DNA of 42,500 bases from Cristatella mucedo (lineage: Eukaryota > Bryozoa > Phylactolaemata > Cristatellidae): contig WPIO01000128.1 in the NCBI GenBank assembly GCA_009760855.2, positions 160,001-202,500 on the forward strand. The letters are read 5' to 3'. Numbering within the stretch: the stretch's first letter is position 1; the number at the start of each line of letters is the position of its first letter. Positions 22,691-33,937 of this stretch are shown piece by piece. The notes below the pieces were generated by a model that saw nothing but the letters and a program-made list of their open reading frames with translations, did not search any database and was not told the origin of the DNA. A program made the position numbers and the translations under genes.

Positions 22691-24760
22691 AGCTAGCAGT
22701 AGAGCGGTAGCAGGCGAATATAAAGCTTCCGGCGCCACAAGCTGCTCTCCTTTTGAGCATTTACTCTCGCTAATAGTTGCGTTGACTATTTTACGGTGGC
22801 CAGAGTTCAAAGTGCAACCGAACAGCTGGACGATGCAGGGTAAATATATTGACGCGCTTAACCGGCAGCCGAGATACTTTATGTAGGATTTCGTAGGGCG
22901 CCATAGAAACCTGCGAGCCAAACAGCTCTGGAGATCCGTAATCGAGGCTCTCTCGACCTTTTGATCTTGACCGCCGTAGCGCTACTGCCTAGCGCCGCCA
23001 GTGGCTAACGGCTCGTACGCCTCGCTCGTTTTTTTAGCCGATTAAGTCGCACGGCGACCGGCAGTAGGCTTTGAGATCCTTTCGAGCCCAGCGAACCGAT
23101 TGAGCTCTCAGGAAACAGTGCAACGAGGCGGGCGCTGACGTTTACCCTGCTCCTACGACCGCTCGCTCGCTCGCTCGCTCGCACTCTCGAGCGCCGTACA
23201 ACCCGGGACGCCTCGAGTTCGCAGCTCAACCGACCGAGAACTCGCGACAGTTCGTCAGCTCGAGGCTCTCGATGCAGCGCCGCCGCGGCGGCGGCGAAGC
23301 GGCGGCTGCTCGCTGTACGCGAAGCCGCGAGAGCTCGCTCAGTGAGTGAGCGCTCGCGTCCGGGTCTCTCAAGCTCTGACAGCCTCGCGCCGCTCAGTTT
23401 GCCTCTCGCTTTCGCTCTTTGCTGCCCATCTCGAGGGGTCGCGTGGCCGCCGATGTCGGCTGCTCAGAGCCCGCGCGATCTACTGCGGCGAAATTCATTG
23501 GACAGGGCCAGAGCATCGAGCCACGATTCTTCACAGAGCCACAGTTTGATCTCGATTACGCCTAGCGACGTAACTTGGCAGTGTTCCTTGCACAAACAGA
23601 GGATCGGATGCAAGATTCTTAGAGACTCCATTGGCTTAGTTGAGCTACGGAAGTGCAATTTATCACTGTTGTTATTAACTGATAGCGCTCGCACCATTCA
23701 CAGCATATTTCTATTAAGGCAGTCGCTTTTTCGCAGCAGACCGTGGAGTGGAGAAAATGAGGTTCATTTGCGGGCGCCACTGTAGCGTGTATCAGTGGGG
23801 CGTGACCGACACACTAAGTCATTGCTCTTTTAAATAGCAGCACAGCAGTCGATTGCCGCTCGATGAGCGAGCGTCGATCGTTGCACAGCCAGCGCCGCGA
23901 GCTCGATGGCGACACAAAGCGCTACGCGCTCGCCGCGCTCAGCAAAGAGCGCGGAGTCGGCAGACTCGACGCGTCGCGAGTCGCTCGCGAGCGCGAGGGC
24001 GGGAAGCGCTCGCAGGCGCCTCGCGAGCGACCGCGCTGAAGTGGACGGAGTATATTGGTGGAAAGGGCGCGCGCTCGCGCAGAGAGGCGGCTCGCTCGCG
24101 CTCGGACGCTCCGGAGCGCTTCGCTGCCGGCGCGACGCAAGCGGCGGGCTGGGCGATGGGCAGTTTACGGCGAGCTACTTGTTACAGCACGTCTACCCGC
24201 CGCCCGACCGCCCCTCCCACCGCGATCCTCGTCGAGTGCCTGCCGGTCAACGAACTCCGTCGGCTCCCAGCCCCGCTTGGCGAGGCGAGCTCGCGTGCGC
24301 TTTCCGCACGTGGCGACGACGGCGTCCGCAGCGATGCGCTGCGCGTCGGCATGGCCTGCCGAACGCGCGTCGGCGGCATTCTGCAACCGAGCCGGCGCCC
24401 TCGCAGCCGAGCGCGCCGGCCGACGGCAGTAGGCGGCGTTGGATGGGGCGGTCGACGAGGAGGCGACACTTCGTCACGGGCCGCAATGGGCCGCTGCGTG
24501 GCGGAGGCGCAACGTTCAGCTCGGAGACGGGCGGCGGCGGCGGCGCGCGCGCATCTGAAGGCGAAGGGGGACTAGTGTCGTCGGTACATTGACAGCATTG
24601 TCGCCGAGACGCGCGACGAACCGATCGCCTCTACCGGTCGCGGCGTCGCCGCAAAGTCGCCGGGTCGACTGGTCGTAAGCGAGCGCTTCCAACCGCCGCC
24701 GCTCTGCCGCTCGAGACGCGAGCGTTGTGCAATGCAGCCAGCAGTGCCATCATCATGCAT
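22691..24760. other. CpG-rich DNA, no recognised coding region
   Basis: Overlapping arginine/alanine/serine-rich frames run on both strands throughout 23850-24600, including 228- and 240-codon frames on the + strand. Frames are open simultaneously in several registers, which is the signature of GC-rich DNA lacking stop codons rather than of a gene. A (GCTC)n run lies at about 23159-23182. Confidence 0.5.
23304..23370 (+). repeat. Copy 1 of a dispersed ~67-base GC-rich segment
   Basis: GCTGCTCGCTGTACGCGA, AGCCGCGAGAGCTCGC, AGTGAGTGAGCGCTCGCG and TCCGGGTCTCTC match 25070-25136 almost perfectly. Both copies are preceded by a CGCCGCCGCGGCGGCGGC run and contain a splice-donor-like GTGAGTGAG (here at 23342). 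Confidence 0.85.
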
Positions 24761-24771
24761 CCAGTGACGGT

Positions 24772-24829
24772 CACGTGCGCGAGCTAGCGCTCGATATATA
24801 ATTCGTCGAACAGCTGAGAGTGCAGTTCA
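24772..24829 (+). promoter_or_regulatory. Candidate pol II core promoter: E-box, TATA box, initiator
   Basis: CACGTG lies at 24772-24777 and TATATAA at 24795-24801. An initiator-like GCAGTTC has its A at 24824, 29 bases downstream of the first T of the TATA box, which is the canonical spacing. The surroundings are CpG-rich. The sequence motifs are seen; function is inference, because short motifs of this kind arise by chance. Confidence 0.35.
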
Positions 24830-24933
24830 AAGCCTGGGAAGAAAGGCTCGCGAGGCGCTCGCTGCTGCGACGCTGCCGATCGCTTGAGCAGCCGCGCAGC
24901 CTCGCGATCGACTTCGCGAGCGCGCGAGCAGAA
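24824..24933 (+). other. Candidate non-coding first exon
   Basis: From the initiator-like A to a strong donor-like AGAA|GTGAGTAT (donor at 24934) there are 110 bases containing no ATG, as expected of an untranslated leader exon. No acceptor or downstream coding exon could be linked to it within the window. Confidence 0.22.
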
Positions 24934-25069
24934 GTGAGTATCGCGCTTTTCACTCAGAGCGAGCGAAGACGCTGGGGCGGCTCTCGCAGGAGCGCCGCTC
25001 TGCGCAGCCGCCGCCGCGGCGGCGGCGGCGGCAGCGAAGCGGCGGCGGCACCGCGTCGCGCGTCTCCGG

Positions 25070-25127
25070 CCGCTGCTCGCTGTAAGCGACGCCGCGAGAG
25101 CTCGCAGTGAGTGAGCGCTCGCGTCCG

Positions 25128-25136
<9 letters not shown>
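25070..25136 (+). repeat. Copy 2 of the dispersed ~67-base GC-rich segment
   Basis: Near-identical to 23304-23370. It lies 140 bases after the candidate first exon and passes directly into a CT tract. The donor-like GTGAGTGAG is at 25107. Confidence 0.85.

Positions 25137-25213
<77 letters not shown>
25130..25213 (+). repeat. (CT)n tract
   Basis: Pure CT repeat expanded from the GGGTCTCTC end of the duplicated segment. At copy 1 (23370) the same position has only CTCTC. Confidence 0.98.
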
Positions 25214-25216
<3 letters not shown>

Positions 25217-26243
25217 CAGCTCTGTGCCCATCTCGACCCCTTTTCTCTTCAACTCGCTTCCTTTTTCTCGCGAAAGCATGCACGCACGCTCTCTGTCTCC
25301 GTCTGTCTGTCTCTGTCTCTCTCTCCCACGCCATTTCTCACTACACTCCCTTTCAATCACTCTCTTTCCTTCACTCTCTTTCCTTCACTCTCTTTCCTTC
25401 ACTCTCTTTCTCTCGCCCTCTCTCTCCAAAACTCTCCATATCTCCTTTCTCGTAGGAGTAGAGTGGCGGCTTCTATTTCTGCACACTCGCCGTGGCTGCT
25501 GTAACGAGCTAACGAGGTAGCTCTGTGGATGAAGCCTGAAGATTCAGCCGCTGGAGCTCGCAGCTCGTGCGGCTATGCGCCAGCTGCGAGCCTGGCCTTG
25601 CGAGATGCGCGAACGATTCTATGGCGACTGCGACTATCCGGTTAGAGGCATCTAGTGGAGCCAATGAGCCGCTGGCTTTGAACTTAACTTTAAACTTTAA
25701 ACTTACTGCCTCGGACTCACTGTACGCCATGTATCCTACTGGTACGTAGGCGCCACCGGCCCTGCAAGGTATGTAAACACCACGGGCCATGAAAAGTATG
25801 TAGATTGAGCCCGACGTCACGTTTTTTTTTTTTTAAAGATCAACCTCTGATGCGTTGCATCTGGGGCATTAAAGTGGCACTGAGGCACCATTGCTCGCAG
25901 CGTCTCGTATTATGGTTCGCTCGTTCTGGCAAGATTCGTGATTTGAGAAAAAAGAGAGAGAGAGAGAGAGGGAGAGGGGGGACACATTTTAATTTTTTAT
26001 AAAGTGTGTAGATAAAAATACAGCGCCGGCCCAGAAAATTTTCCCACCCTGGGTTTCAGCCAAGTGTGCAAGTGGAACAAGATAAATGGCAAAACCCAAC
26101 ACTATTGAAATAAACTGAAGCATGCTGTTAAAGCAGTTTAGTGTTCAAGAAATTGCAATGAAATATAAAACTAGAAGCGTGTTGCTCCTCCGCGATTTTT
26201 TTATGACGGCGAGAAGCATACATATCTACGCACTACGCATACA
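25214..26243. other. No recognisable gene
   Basis: Pyrimidine-rich up to about 25450, with four CTCTTTCCTTCA-type units at 25360-25410. The rest is mixed sequence with a T10+ run near 25822 and a short GA run near 25954. Confidence 0.5.
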
Positions 26244-26253
26244 TACACACACG

Positions 26254-26294
<41 letters not shown>

Positions 26295-26329
26295 ATACCA
26301 CACAGACACACAAACACACGCAAACGCAA
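26244..26329 (+). repeat. (CA)n microsatellite
   Basis: CA repeat interrupted by GACACATACCACACAGAC. It abuts the 5'-truncated end of the LINE-A fragment that follows. Confidence 0.96.
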
Positions 26330-26335
26330 ATATAT

Positions 26336-26763
26336 ATGTATCCACTCTCTTCTCTGCCTCTTCTGTCTCCTCTGATACCTCGCACAAACCTCAAATCCTT
26401 TGGAGACCGCGCATTTAGTTCGTATGCTCCCAAAGCCTGGAACTCACTCCCGACTTGCGTCACAACATCCCCTGACTTGACCACATTTAAAAAGAACTTA
26501 ACAACACACCTATTTAGGACAGCATTTAGTTGGTCCCTCTGATTCGTCCTTTATGTGCTTATGCATGCTGACACTGTGCATGCTGCCACTAACCACACTT
26601 GCATGCTGACTCTGTGCATGTCACCCTAACCATGTTATTCATGTTGTTTATCAAGCATGATATTACTCACCATTAAATCGCGTTTCCCTTTGCAGCAAAT
26701 GTAAAGCGCCTTTAAAGAGATTGAGTTCTCTGAGGGCGCTTTATCAAGTGCATTATTATTATT
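26336..26763 (+). mobile_element. LINE-A: best 3' fragment (intact ORF2 C-terminus, 3'UTR and tail)
   Basis: The frame 26336-26542 ends in the hallmark C-terminus of CR1/L2-type ORF2: PRTNLKSFGDRAFSSYAPKAWNSLP, then SPDLTTFKKNLTTHLFRTAF, and a stop at 26540. About 155 bases of 3'UTR with GCATGCTGAC-type repeats (26565-26630) follow. The tail TGTAAAGCGCCTTTAAAG, AGATTGAGTTCTCTGAGG and GCGCTTTATCAAGTGC is at 26699-26751, ending in (ATT)n. It is 5'-truncated right after the (CA)n tract. This copy ties the LINE-A protein to the tail shared with SINE1. Confidence 0.9.
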
Positions 26764-27798
26764 CCATTCTCATCTCTCTCTCTCTCCTCTCTCTCTCTCT
26801 CTTTCTCTCCTCTCTTCCTCTCTCATGTTCTCACTCTCATCTCTTTTCTCTCTCGTAACGTTAACGAGCCGCGTTTTCCGATCTGCCTGGATGGCATATC
26901 GCGATGGCAGCCAAACTTGGCTTCAAATTTTGCGCATCACGCCTGCTCCCTTACGCCGAAATGCCTTGGCAAACGCGGTCGACGGTATGCTGGCGAATGC
27001 GACAGTAGACTTTGAGTTTCTGGGACCGTCGCTGGAACGGATCGAGGCGGTTTCTCACCGATCGTCTTCCGGGCTTCTTCGGCCATCTGCTGCTGCTGCC
27101 GGTTTTGCTCGAGGCGCGACCGTCGCTCGCTCTTTTCCGGCCACTGCCGATCTCTGCCACACAGGGCTGGCGACTCGCTGGCGGCTGCAGCGCCACCTGG
27201 TGCCAATCCCGGCGCCAACCGCGCGGGTCGGCGGCGGCAGGAGGGCGGTCATCCTCCTCCTCCCTCCCTCTCTCTCCTCCGTTCGCCTCGCCGGCGGCAG
27301 ACCGGCGCGGGATAGCGAGACCGAGGTAAGCGCGTCTTGGCGCCCGCGCAGCAGAGCTCTCTAATCTCGAATGTTCGGCAGTCCGGCCCGAAGCGCCGCG
27401 CCGCTCGAGAACCGCCGCCGCAAACAAGACGCACGAGAATCGTTCGGTCCCCTGCCCGCTCGTCCGCCCGCGCGGGCCAGCTACCCGTCGCCGCCGCGTG
27501 CGTCCGACGATCCGCCCAGCTCAGCGTGCGCGAACGCCGTCGGGCGCGCGCGCGCGCGCGCCGTGCTAAGCGAGCCTCCGACTGTTGAGGGCTGCGGCGC
27601 CGCAGCCGCAGTCTGACGCCGGCGTCCTTCGCGCTCGCTTCGCCCCCCCCACGCAACGCTCGTTTTAAAAATGGCGCGCCGCCGAGCGTCGGTTCGCGGC
27701 TATCGAAATGGTGGCGCTGGCGGCAGCGCGATTTAACGGAATCAGAAATGCCCCTGACGCCATTATCGGCTAACGGGTGGGGCAGGGTAAGAGTGGAG

Positions 27799-27837
<39 letters not shown>

Positions 27838-28459
27838 TGACTGGTCGGCTGCTGGTTTCTCTGATGGAGGGCCCGCACGAGTTCGAGCGTCCGGCTGCGT
27901 CGGCGGCGCTGGGCGCTCGCCGCGAGACGGACGGCTGGCGGCGGCGGCAGCTGCAGCTGCAGCAACGTGCTGCACGGCATGCGGCAGACGCAGCGCTCGC
28001 TCGCAGGAGGTCAAGAGCCCGGCGCCGCCGGCTGCGTAAACCCCTGCATTAGCTTCGGTAGAGGCGGCTGCTGCCGTCGCGGCTGCGGCCTCCGCAGGCC
28101 GCAGCCAATCAGATCGGCTGCAAGCGAGGGTAGCAGATTGTGCAGGGGGTAGAAGGGCTCAGCGAGCCGCGCTCAGCTTCCGCGGCGCTGGATTATGCGC
28201 CTGCGCGCGAGCGCGACGCGGATAGCGGCATGCGCCACAGCAGCTAGTCCGGCGGCGGCGGCGGCCCGGAGCGAGCCCGGCGAGGCGCCATGCGATTGAA
28301 GCATAAGCGATCGTAAACGACCGTACGTTGGTTCGGTCGGTCCAGCAGGACGGTAGGTGCCGCCGGGACGCCGGAGCGCGGTCCAAGTGATGCCCTGCTC
28401 GCTGCTGCCTGCGGAGCCGTTCGCTGGCGGCAGCAGCGCCGAGCCGTTCGCTGGCCAAG
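26764..28459. other. CpG-rich DNA, no supported gene
   Basis: Pyrimidine-rich to 26860, then GC-rich. A (GGC)n run at 27799-27838 gives poly-Pro and poly-Arg frames. A donor-like GACCGAG|GTAAGCG occurs at about 27326. The overlapping open frames in most registers are compositional. Confidence 0.5.
28081..28106. repeat. Perfect hairpin, 11-base stem
   Basis: GGCTGCGGCCT at 28081-28091 and AGGCCGCAGCC at 28096-28106 are exact reverse complements around a CCGC loop. Confidence 0.75.

Positions 28460-28509
<50 letters not shown>
28460..28509 (+). repeat. (CAG)n trinucleotide repeat, ~16 units
   Basis: An uninterrupted AGC/CAG run. It yields poly-Ser (+ strand) or poly-Ala (minus strand) in open frames, but no neighbouring coding evidence was found. 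Confidence 0.97.
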
Positions 28510-28510
<1 letters not shown>

Positions 28511-29274
28511 GCTGTCCCCCCCCCCGGAGGTCGCGTGACGTGACGGCGATTATGTTCGGGCCGCCAGCAGCTGATCTGCCGGCGATCCTTCCGAAGCTCC
28601 GGGCCTCCCGTTCGCCGATGCCGTAGCGTCACCCGTAGGCGTCATGACCTATCCATTCGTTAGCTAGCGATGGCCGCGGCCGGAGGCTGGCGAGAATCGG
28701 CTAGAGGGGGAGGCCGAGGCAGCAGCAGCTGCTGCCCCTCGAGGGGTCGTGAGCCAAGCGCATGCAGCCAGGCATTAGAGGGTGCACTCCTCCTGTAGCG
28801 CCCTTTGCTTCTGGGAACTACAGCTGCAGCTGCTGCTGCTGCTGCCGAGCAGCCGTGCCTTTGATCCGATTCGAGTCGCTGGCCGAGCCCTGCGCAGGCG
28901 CAGTGCTGGGTGGCCATCGATGGAGGGAAAAGCCGGCTTTTCAAGCTGGCTAGGCCGGCCGGCCTCAGGTCCTAAGCCATAACCCCTACTCTTTCGTCCT
29001 TCGTCTTCGGTCCTAAGCCATAACCTCTAAGCCATAACCTCTGCTCTTTCGCCCTCCAGTCCGATGAGAGTGAGGCTGCTTGAGCGACGGCTGGCACCGA
29101 CCGCCCTGCGGCGACCTGACGCCTGCTGTTCCAGACTGTCACCTCTCTGTCTCTGAGCTCGGCCTCAGGCCCTCCATCCAAGCTAATGCAGCCAGCCAGC
29201 CAGGGTACGGCTGGACCAGCTGCCGAGTCTGCAGTGCCTGCTGCTCGGCGGCCGCCTCATTGCAGCTCTCTATA

Positions 29275-29277
<3 letters not shown>
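28510..29277. other. No recognisable gene
   Basis: Three copies of CCTAAGCCATAACC-type words lie at about 28970-29040. No protein motif. Confidence 0.5.
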
Positions 29278-29318
<41 letters not shown>

Positions 29319-29367
29319 GTCTCTGTCTCTCACCCTCTGTCTCTCTCTGTCTGTCTCTGTCTCTGTC

Positions 29368-29404
<37 letters not shown>

Positions 29405-29472
29405 ATCTCTCTGTGTCTCTCTCTCTCTGCCTCTCTCGCCCCCTCTGTCTGTCTGTCTGTCTGTCTCTTTCG
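29278..29472 (+). repeat. (CT)n / (CTGT)n tract
   Basis: CT repeat with CTGTCTGTCTGT blocks at about 29367-29390 and 29446-29468. Confidence 0.96.
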
Positions 29473-29896
29473 CCTCACCACGCTGCAGTTCCTGGCTGCT
29501 GCAGCCACAGACTTCACCAGGCAGCTAGGTTCTTGTACTGCACGGCTTGGTCCGACTGGCTCATTGCTGCCGACTGGCGACTGCTCAATTCGTTGCTAGG
29601 TGTCGCTCGTGCTAGGACGAACGGCCTGACGTGCAGCCGACGGTTCTTTCTAGTGGCGCCTTCCGGTTGCTCTCCACGACCCGTGACATTGGGCCGAGCT
29701 CAGCTCGAGGCTGCTGCTTGTTGTAGGTCATTAGCGCCTGAAGTGCCGAGTGTATATGGTTTTGACTTAACCATAGACCTACGTGTAGCAGCACAATGAC
29801 CGCAAACGAAGAGGAACGCTACGACGGTAGGTCAGCAGCAGCAGCAGCTTCAGTGCGCCGCCGGAGCCAACGGTCCAGCTCTCCTGCTGCAGCCAG

Positions 29897-29946
29897 CAAC
29901 TGCTGCTGGCGGCAGCAGCAGTTGACTGGCCTGCAGGCCAGTCAAC
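29897..29946. repeat. Two adjoining perfect palindromes
   Basis: 29897-29908 (CAACTGCTGCTG) pairs with 29913-29924 around GCGG. A second, uninterrupted 26-base palindrome centred on CTGCAG occupies 29921-29946 and shares GTTG with the first. The flanks 29473-29896 and 29947-30050 contain no supported gene. Confidence 0.85.
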
Positions 29947-30050
29947 CGTTTCGGTTCGGCCTCCTCTTTGGCACAGCTGAGGTCGCCACCGGGCACCGTA
30001 GATGCACTTGTGTTTGGGTCACGGCCACGGCTGCCTACTTGCCCGCAGGT

Positions 30051-30163
30051 TGCCGCGCTGCTGCTGCCTCTGCTGCCGCTGCTGCTGCTTCTGCTGCCGC
30101 TGCAGCAGCAGCAGCAGCTGCTGCCGCAGCTGCTGCTGCTGCAGCCACTGCTGCTTGCATGCT
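30051..30163 (+). repeat. CTG/CAG-rich imperfect trinucleotide region
   Basis: Imperfect GCTGCTG runs switch to GCAGCAGCAG at about 30101-30116 and back, so complementary trinucleotide runs face each other and could fold. Confidence 0.85.
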
Positions 30164-30524
30164 CAAGTGACCAATGCTGTCGCACGGCTGTGACATTGCT
30201 TATTGGAAGTTTGGTCGGGTTGCCTAGGAGAGATGTAGGTCTATGTGAGAGAGCTGGTCTTGTGTGACAGGGGTTGACCGACCTGGCCATGGTGTCCATC
30301 ACCGGAGCATGGCTTGTCTATCTGCAGAGCAGGGCTTACAAAAGGCGCTGCTTCGTCTGCCGGCCCGGAATGTCGACGTAATGTCAGCCAGGAATGTCGA
30401 CATTCGTGCGGCCGCATTGAATCCGGCGACTGGGAACAGGCAGTAGCTGCTTTGATAAGAGTGCAGCAGGTAGTCGTAAAGGTTTGCCTGCCTTCTCGTG
30501 TGACGGTGTAGTACAGCTACACAA

Positions 30525-30621
30525 AGCTTTGCTTTGCAGCATATGTAAAGTGCCCAGGAAGAGGTCAGGCTCTCTGAGAGCACTGTGCAAATTTACTATT
30601 ATTTTCATTATTATTATTATT
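30525..30621 (+). mobile_element. LINE-A 3' tail, + strand, degenerate
   Basis: TTTGCAGCATATGTAAAGTG, then AGGCTCTCTGAGAGCACTG and an (ATT)n end aligns with the LINE-A terminus, including the TTTGCAGCAAATGTAAAG just upstream of the 26699 tail. Confidence 0.75.
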
Positions 30622-32700
30622 GGGCAATTATCCTCAGCCTCATGGCATGATGCGTAGTCGAGTCTCCCTGAGACACATGGAATAAAGCAAAAACGAGCGA
30701 TTCGAAATGCCTAACTAACTGCTATTTGAATACCCTGCCGAGGTCCTGCCGAGGTCGGTCATGTCACAGGCACACGATTTCACGAGCGATGAGGCATTGT
30801 GGAGCAAGCAGGAACTGTTAGCAGGTCGCAACGCTCCCGACCGACGAACGATGTGCATCCGGCACCCGGAGGCTCTCTACGGAAGCGCCTCCATCGCTGA
30901 GCGGCCACAAGAACCGACTTCTGACATGCGCTTCCTGTCATGCTCAGGTCATGACTGTTTGACATGGCTGCCTGAGGTAGTGAGTCACATATCGACACCA
31001 CCAGGAGGTAGCCATAAGCAGGCGACTGCATGCTTTGTTCCCTCCAGCATGGTGGTAGGCTGGTAAGTAGGTAGCTGAGTAGGTAGCAAGGGGAGGCGTA
31101 ATTTACTCCCAGTGCTAGTAGCTAGCTTCGGTTGGGATGCCCTGGCCGTGCCAGTAGCCAGCATGTGGCTGCATGGACCGCTCCGACGGTGGCCGTGGCT
31201 GCGGCCTGCGATTCGTGCTCCTCCTTCGAACCCCCTACTCAATGCACCTTTTGACATGTGGATTCCTTCAGAGCACGAGGTCGAAAGGCACGCGATGTCT
31301 TTCTGGCCTCGGGCAGTGTAGCGAAGCCTGGGCCTGGCAAAGAGCCAGCCAGCAAGCCACCACCACTACCACCCCAATGGTGGCTAGCTGGTTCCCTGGC
31401 GTCTGGCATGCTGCAGTGCTGGCCGAGAAAACGTTGCTGCAGGCCGGCAGGTATGCGTCTGACTGTCTGTCTGTGTACGCTTGCTGGCTGTGACAAGGTG
31501 CAAGTCTTGGTAGGCCTAATTTGAGTCGAGCAGTAAACAATTGGCTCCCCCCCCTGCTGTGATGTCACAGGTTGCAGCCACTCTGGACCTGGACCGGCTG
31601 CAGGCAGAACTAGGTGAAAGCCTCCCCAGAATGCCTTAACAGCCGACTGAGCTGTAGGCAGGAGGGGCTGTAGCTGCTGGACCTTGGAAGCAAGCCCATC
31701 TGGCAGCAATCGCATCAGGCGTCGTCTGTTGCTGGCCACCACTGCAGCAGCAGCAGCAGCAGCAGCAAACCGACCCTGTGGCCAATCGATCGGTCAGTGA
31801 ATGGATCTGCCAGCCACTGGCTCGTCCTCTGCATAGCACTTGACCAGCCAGCCATTCATTCCAAGCCCGACGATGGGCCGCCGGGCTGATCCTGACACGA
31901 CTAGGGTCTTGCCCCAGTCGGGAGCTGCCTAGGACCTGGGGGGGGGAGGGAAGGAGGGGCTGCTGGAACGGCATGACAACGAAACTAAATCCTAAAGCCC
32001 AGGTCGTCGTGCCAGGTCGCTGCTCCTGCACACGTCTGGCCTGCTCTCTCCAGCTCTCTGCCCCTGTCTCCTCCCATGCTCGTAAGCTCGTGGGAGGCAG
32101 CCAGACATAATGGTGTCTGCCGGACAGGGGGCGGACACTCACAACTAGCTAGGCAGTGCGAGCACTCGTCGAAGCTTGGGACCTGTGTTGTTGCTCGAAC
32201 CACCGCGTGACCCGTCTGGCTGCTAGAGAGAGGGCGGAGGGGAGGAGGAGGAGGAGGCCAGCTGTACACGGAGGAGAAATCCTTACTGCTGCTGCCTGTT
32301 CTCCAGCTGACTGGCAGAGAGATGAGCACAGAGCCGGCTCTTCATGGCTGACAACCAGCTGGCTGAAGGAGGGGAGAGAGAGGCAGTGAGCCAGCCTGCA
32401 GCTGATACAGCTGCTGGCTGGCTGGCTGGCTGGCAGGCAGGCAGGCAGGGTATGTTTTAGCTCAGGCAGGGGCAGGCTCAGGCAGGTACCGGACACTGAT
32501 CTCGTGCTGCACAAGCCCTCGAGCTCTCAGATGAGCAGCCACCTTGGGCTGCAGGGGCTCGGATCACGAATCAGCGGCCGTAGGTTGAGCTACCAGCGGC
32601 GACACCTTTAGCATCTGTAACCTCCATCGTAGCGTAGGACTCTGAGCTAACAGTAAAATGCGCCCAGGCATCATTACGTTGCCCTCCTCCCATCCCCCCC
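30622..32700. other. No recognisable gene; GGCTGGCTGGCAGG-rich patches
   Basis: Open frames on both strands, none with a recognisable family. A CAG run lies at about 31743-31768. (GGCT)n and (GGCA)n runs at about 32413-32448 form a short tetranucleotide repeat. Confidence 0.45.
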
Positions 32701-32935
32701 TGTTGCTGCTGCTCGTGCATCGTGGCTTACTCAAATCTTCCAGCGGCTGCTTTTGCTGCTGCTGCTATGCTGTAGTTCCTGCTGCTGCTGGTGTAGCCGT
32801 TGCTGTAACTACTGAAGCTGCTGTAGCAAATGCTGCAATGGCAACTGTAGTAGCATGGCAACTGCTGTAGCAGCTGTAGTGGTTGTTTTAGCTGTGGCTG
32901 GTGCTGCTACTACTGATGAGCTTCTGCTGCATCTA
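32701..32935 (+). repeat. CTG-rich imperfect repeat region
   Basis: GCTGCTGCT runs interspersed with GTAGTTGCTGTAGC-like units; low complexity on both strands. An AT-rich stretch (32940-33000) follows. Confidence 0.85.
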
Positions 32936-33020
32936 AAAAGTATAATTAACCTGCTTAATTAAATTAATTATAAATTGTAAAATAAAAATTAATTACTTAA
33001 AAGATATTTAACAGCTACAT

Positions 33021-33159
33021 CTGCTCAGTGGCAGAAGAGCTTTAACGGCTATCACCGACGCTTGCAGTTGGCAATGCAGAATCGCCCACTGCAAGATTCG
33101 AGCTCAAGTACTCGGTCGTAGAGAGCGAGCACCTTACCTCCTGGTCTATCGCTGCCCAG
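33021..33159 (-). mobile_element. SINE2 copy, minus strand, degenerate
   Basis: The reversed tail (GGCAGAAGAGCTTTAACGGC at 33030-33049) and the hairpin region (ATCACCGACGCTTGCAG) are followed by a decayed box B (GATTCGAGCTC, about 33095) and the reversed head GCACCTTACCTCCTGGTC near 33129-33146. The order of parts is the same as in 22257-22402. Confidence 0.75.
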
Positions 33160-33740
33160 AGGAATCCACAGCTGCTGCTGCTGCCGCTGCTGCTGTCAGC
33201 TCCTTCCGCTGATGCCGACCAGCGCAGATAAGCCATTAATGATGGCTCGGTATTTCAGAAAAACTTGGCTGCACTCAGCTTGTCTCCTTTTTGCTGCACT
33301 AGAGTCTATGTAATCGATGATTCATACGTGCCAGCACTTGGCACTGTCGCCTGCTCCTGGCACCAAGGATGACTGCTGCATCACCGGTGGCCTGCAGCAG
33401 CTGCAGCTGGCAGCAACCGCCTCAGCTGGCAGAGTTTGGGCCTGCAGAGAGCATTATCTCATCAGCTAATCTTGAAGTGGTTCCCTGCTAGCAAAGTTGA
33501 CCGGCCACCGCTCATTGACTCATCGTCCATCCTCGATCTCAGCTCAATCTTCTGTCCCGAATGTCTCTCTCTGTGTGGCTGTTTCAGTTGCTTCCACTTA
33601 CCCACCACACACTTTCACCCGAGTTGAAGGCCCGATTCTTCCCGGCGATATAGCCAGCCCATTAGCAACCTATGAGGAACCTTCCAGTCGGCCTTCCTCA
33701 CTCACCGGGACCACGGGGTGGGTGGGGGAGAGTTGCAGAG
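33160..33740. other. No recognisable gene
   Basis: A short CTG run at 33170-33195 and otherwise unremarkable sequence. Frames running into the following (TA)n tract are artefacts. Confidence 0.5.
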
Positions 33741-33741
33741 G

Positions 33742-33784
<43 letters not shown>

Positions 33785-33863
33785 CACATATATTTATATA
33801 TACATATATATACACACATATATATATACACACATATATACATATATACACACACATACATAC

Positions 33864-33895
<32 letters not shown>

Positions 33896-33897
33896 AT

Positions 33898-33933
<36 letters not shown>

Positions 33934-33936
33934 GCA
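33741..33936. repeat. (TA)n / (TACA)n microsatellite
   Basis: About 195 bases of TATA, TACACA and TATATA, directly abutting the 3' end of the minus-strand SINE1. Confidence 0.97.
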
Positions 33937-33937
33937 A

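Noticed and set aside
23853-24592. 228- and 240-codon overlapping + strand frames
   Set aside because: GC-rich DNA lacks stop codons. Several registers and the minus strand are open at once, and the arginine/alanine/serine composition has no motif.
27249-27980. 243-codon minus-strand frame with poly-Pro
   Set aside because: Driven by a (GGC)n run and CpG-rich composition; overlapping frames are open on the other strand.
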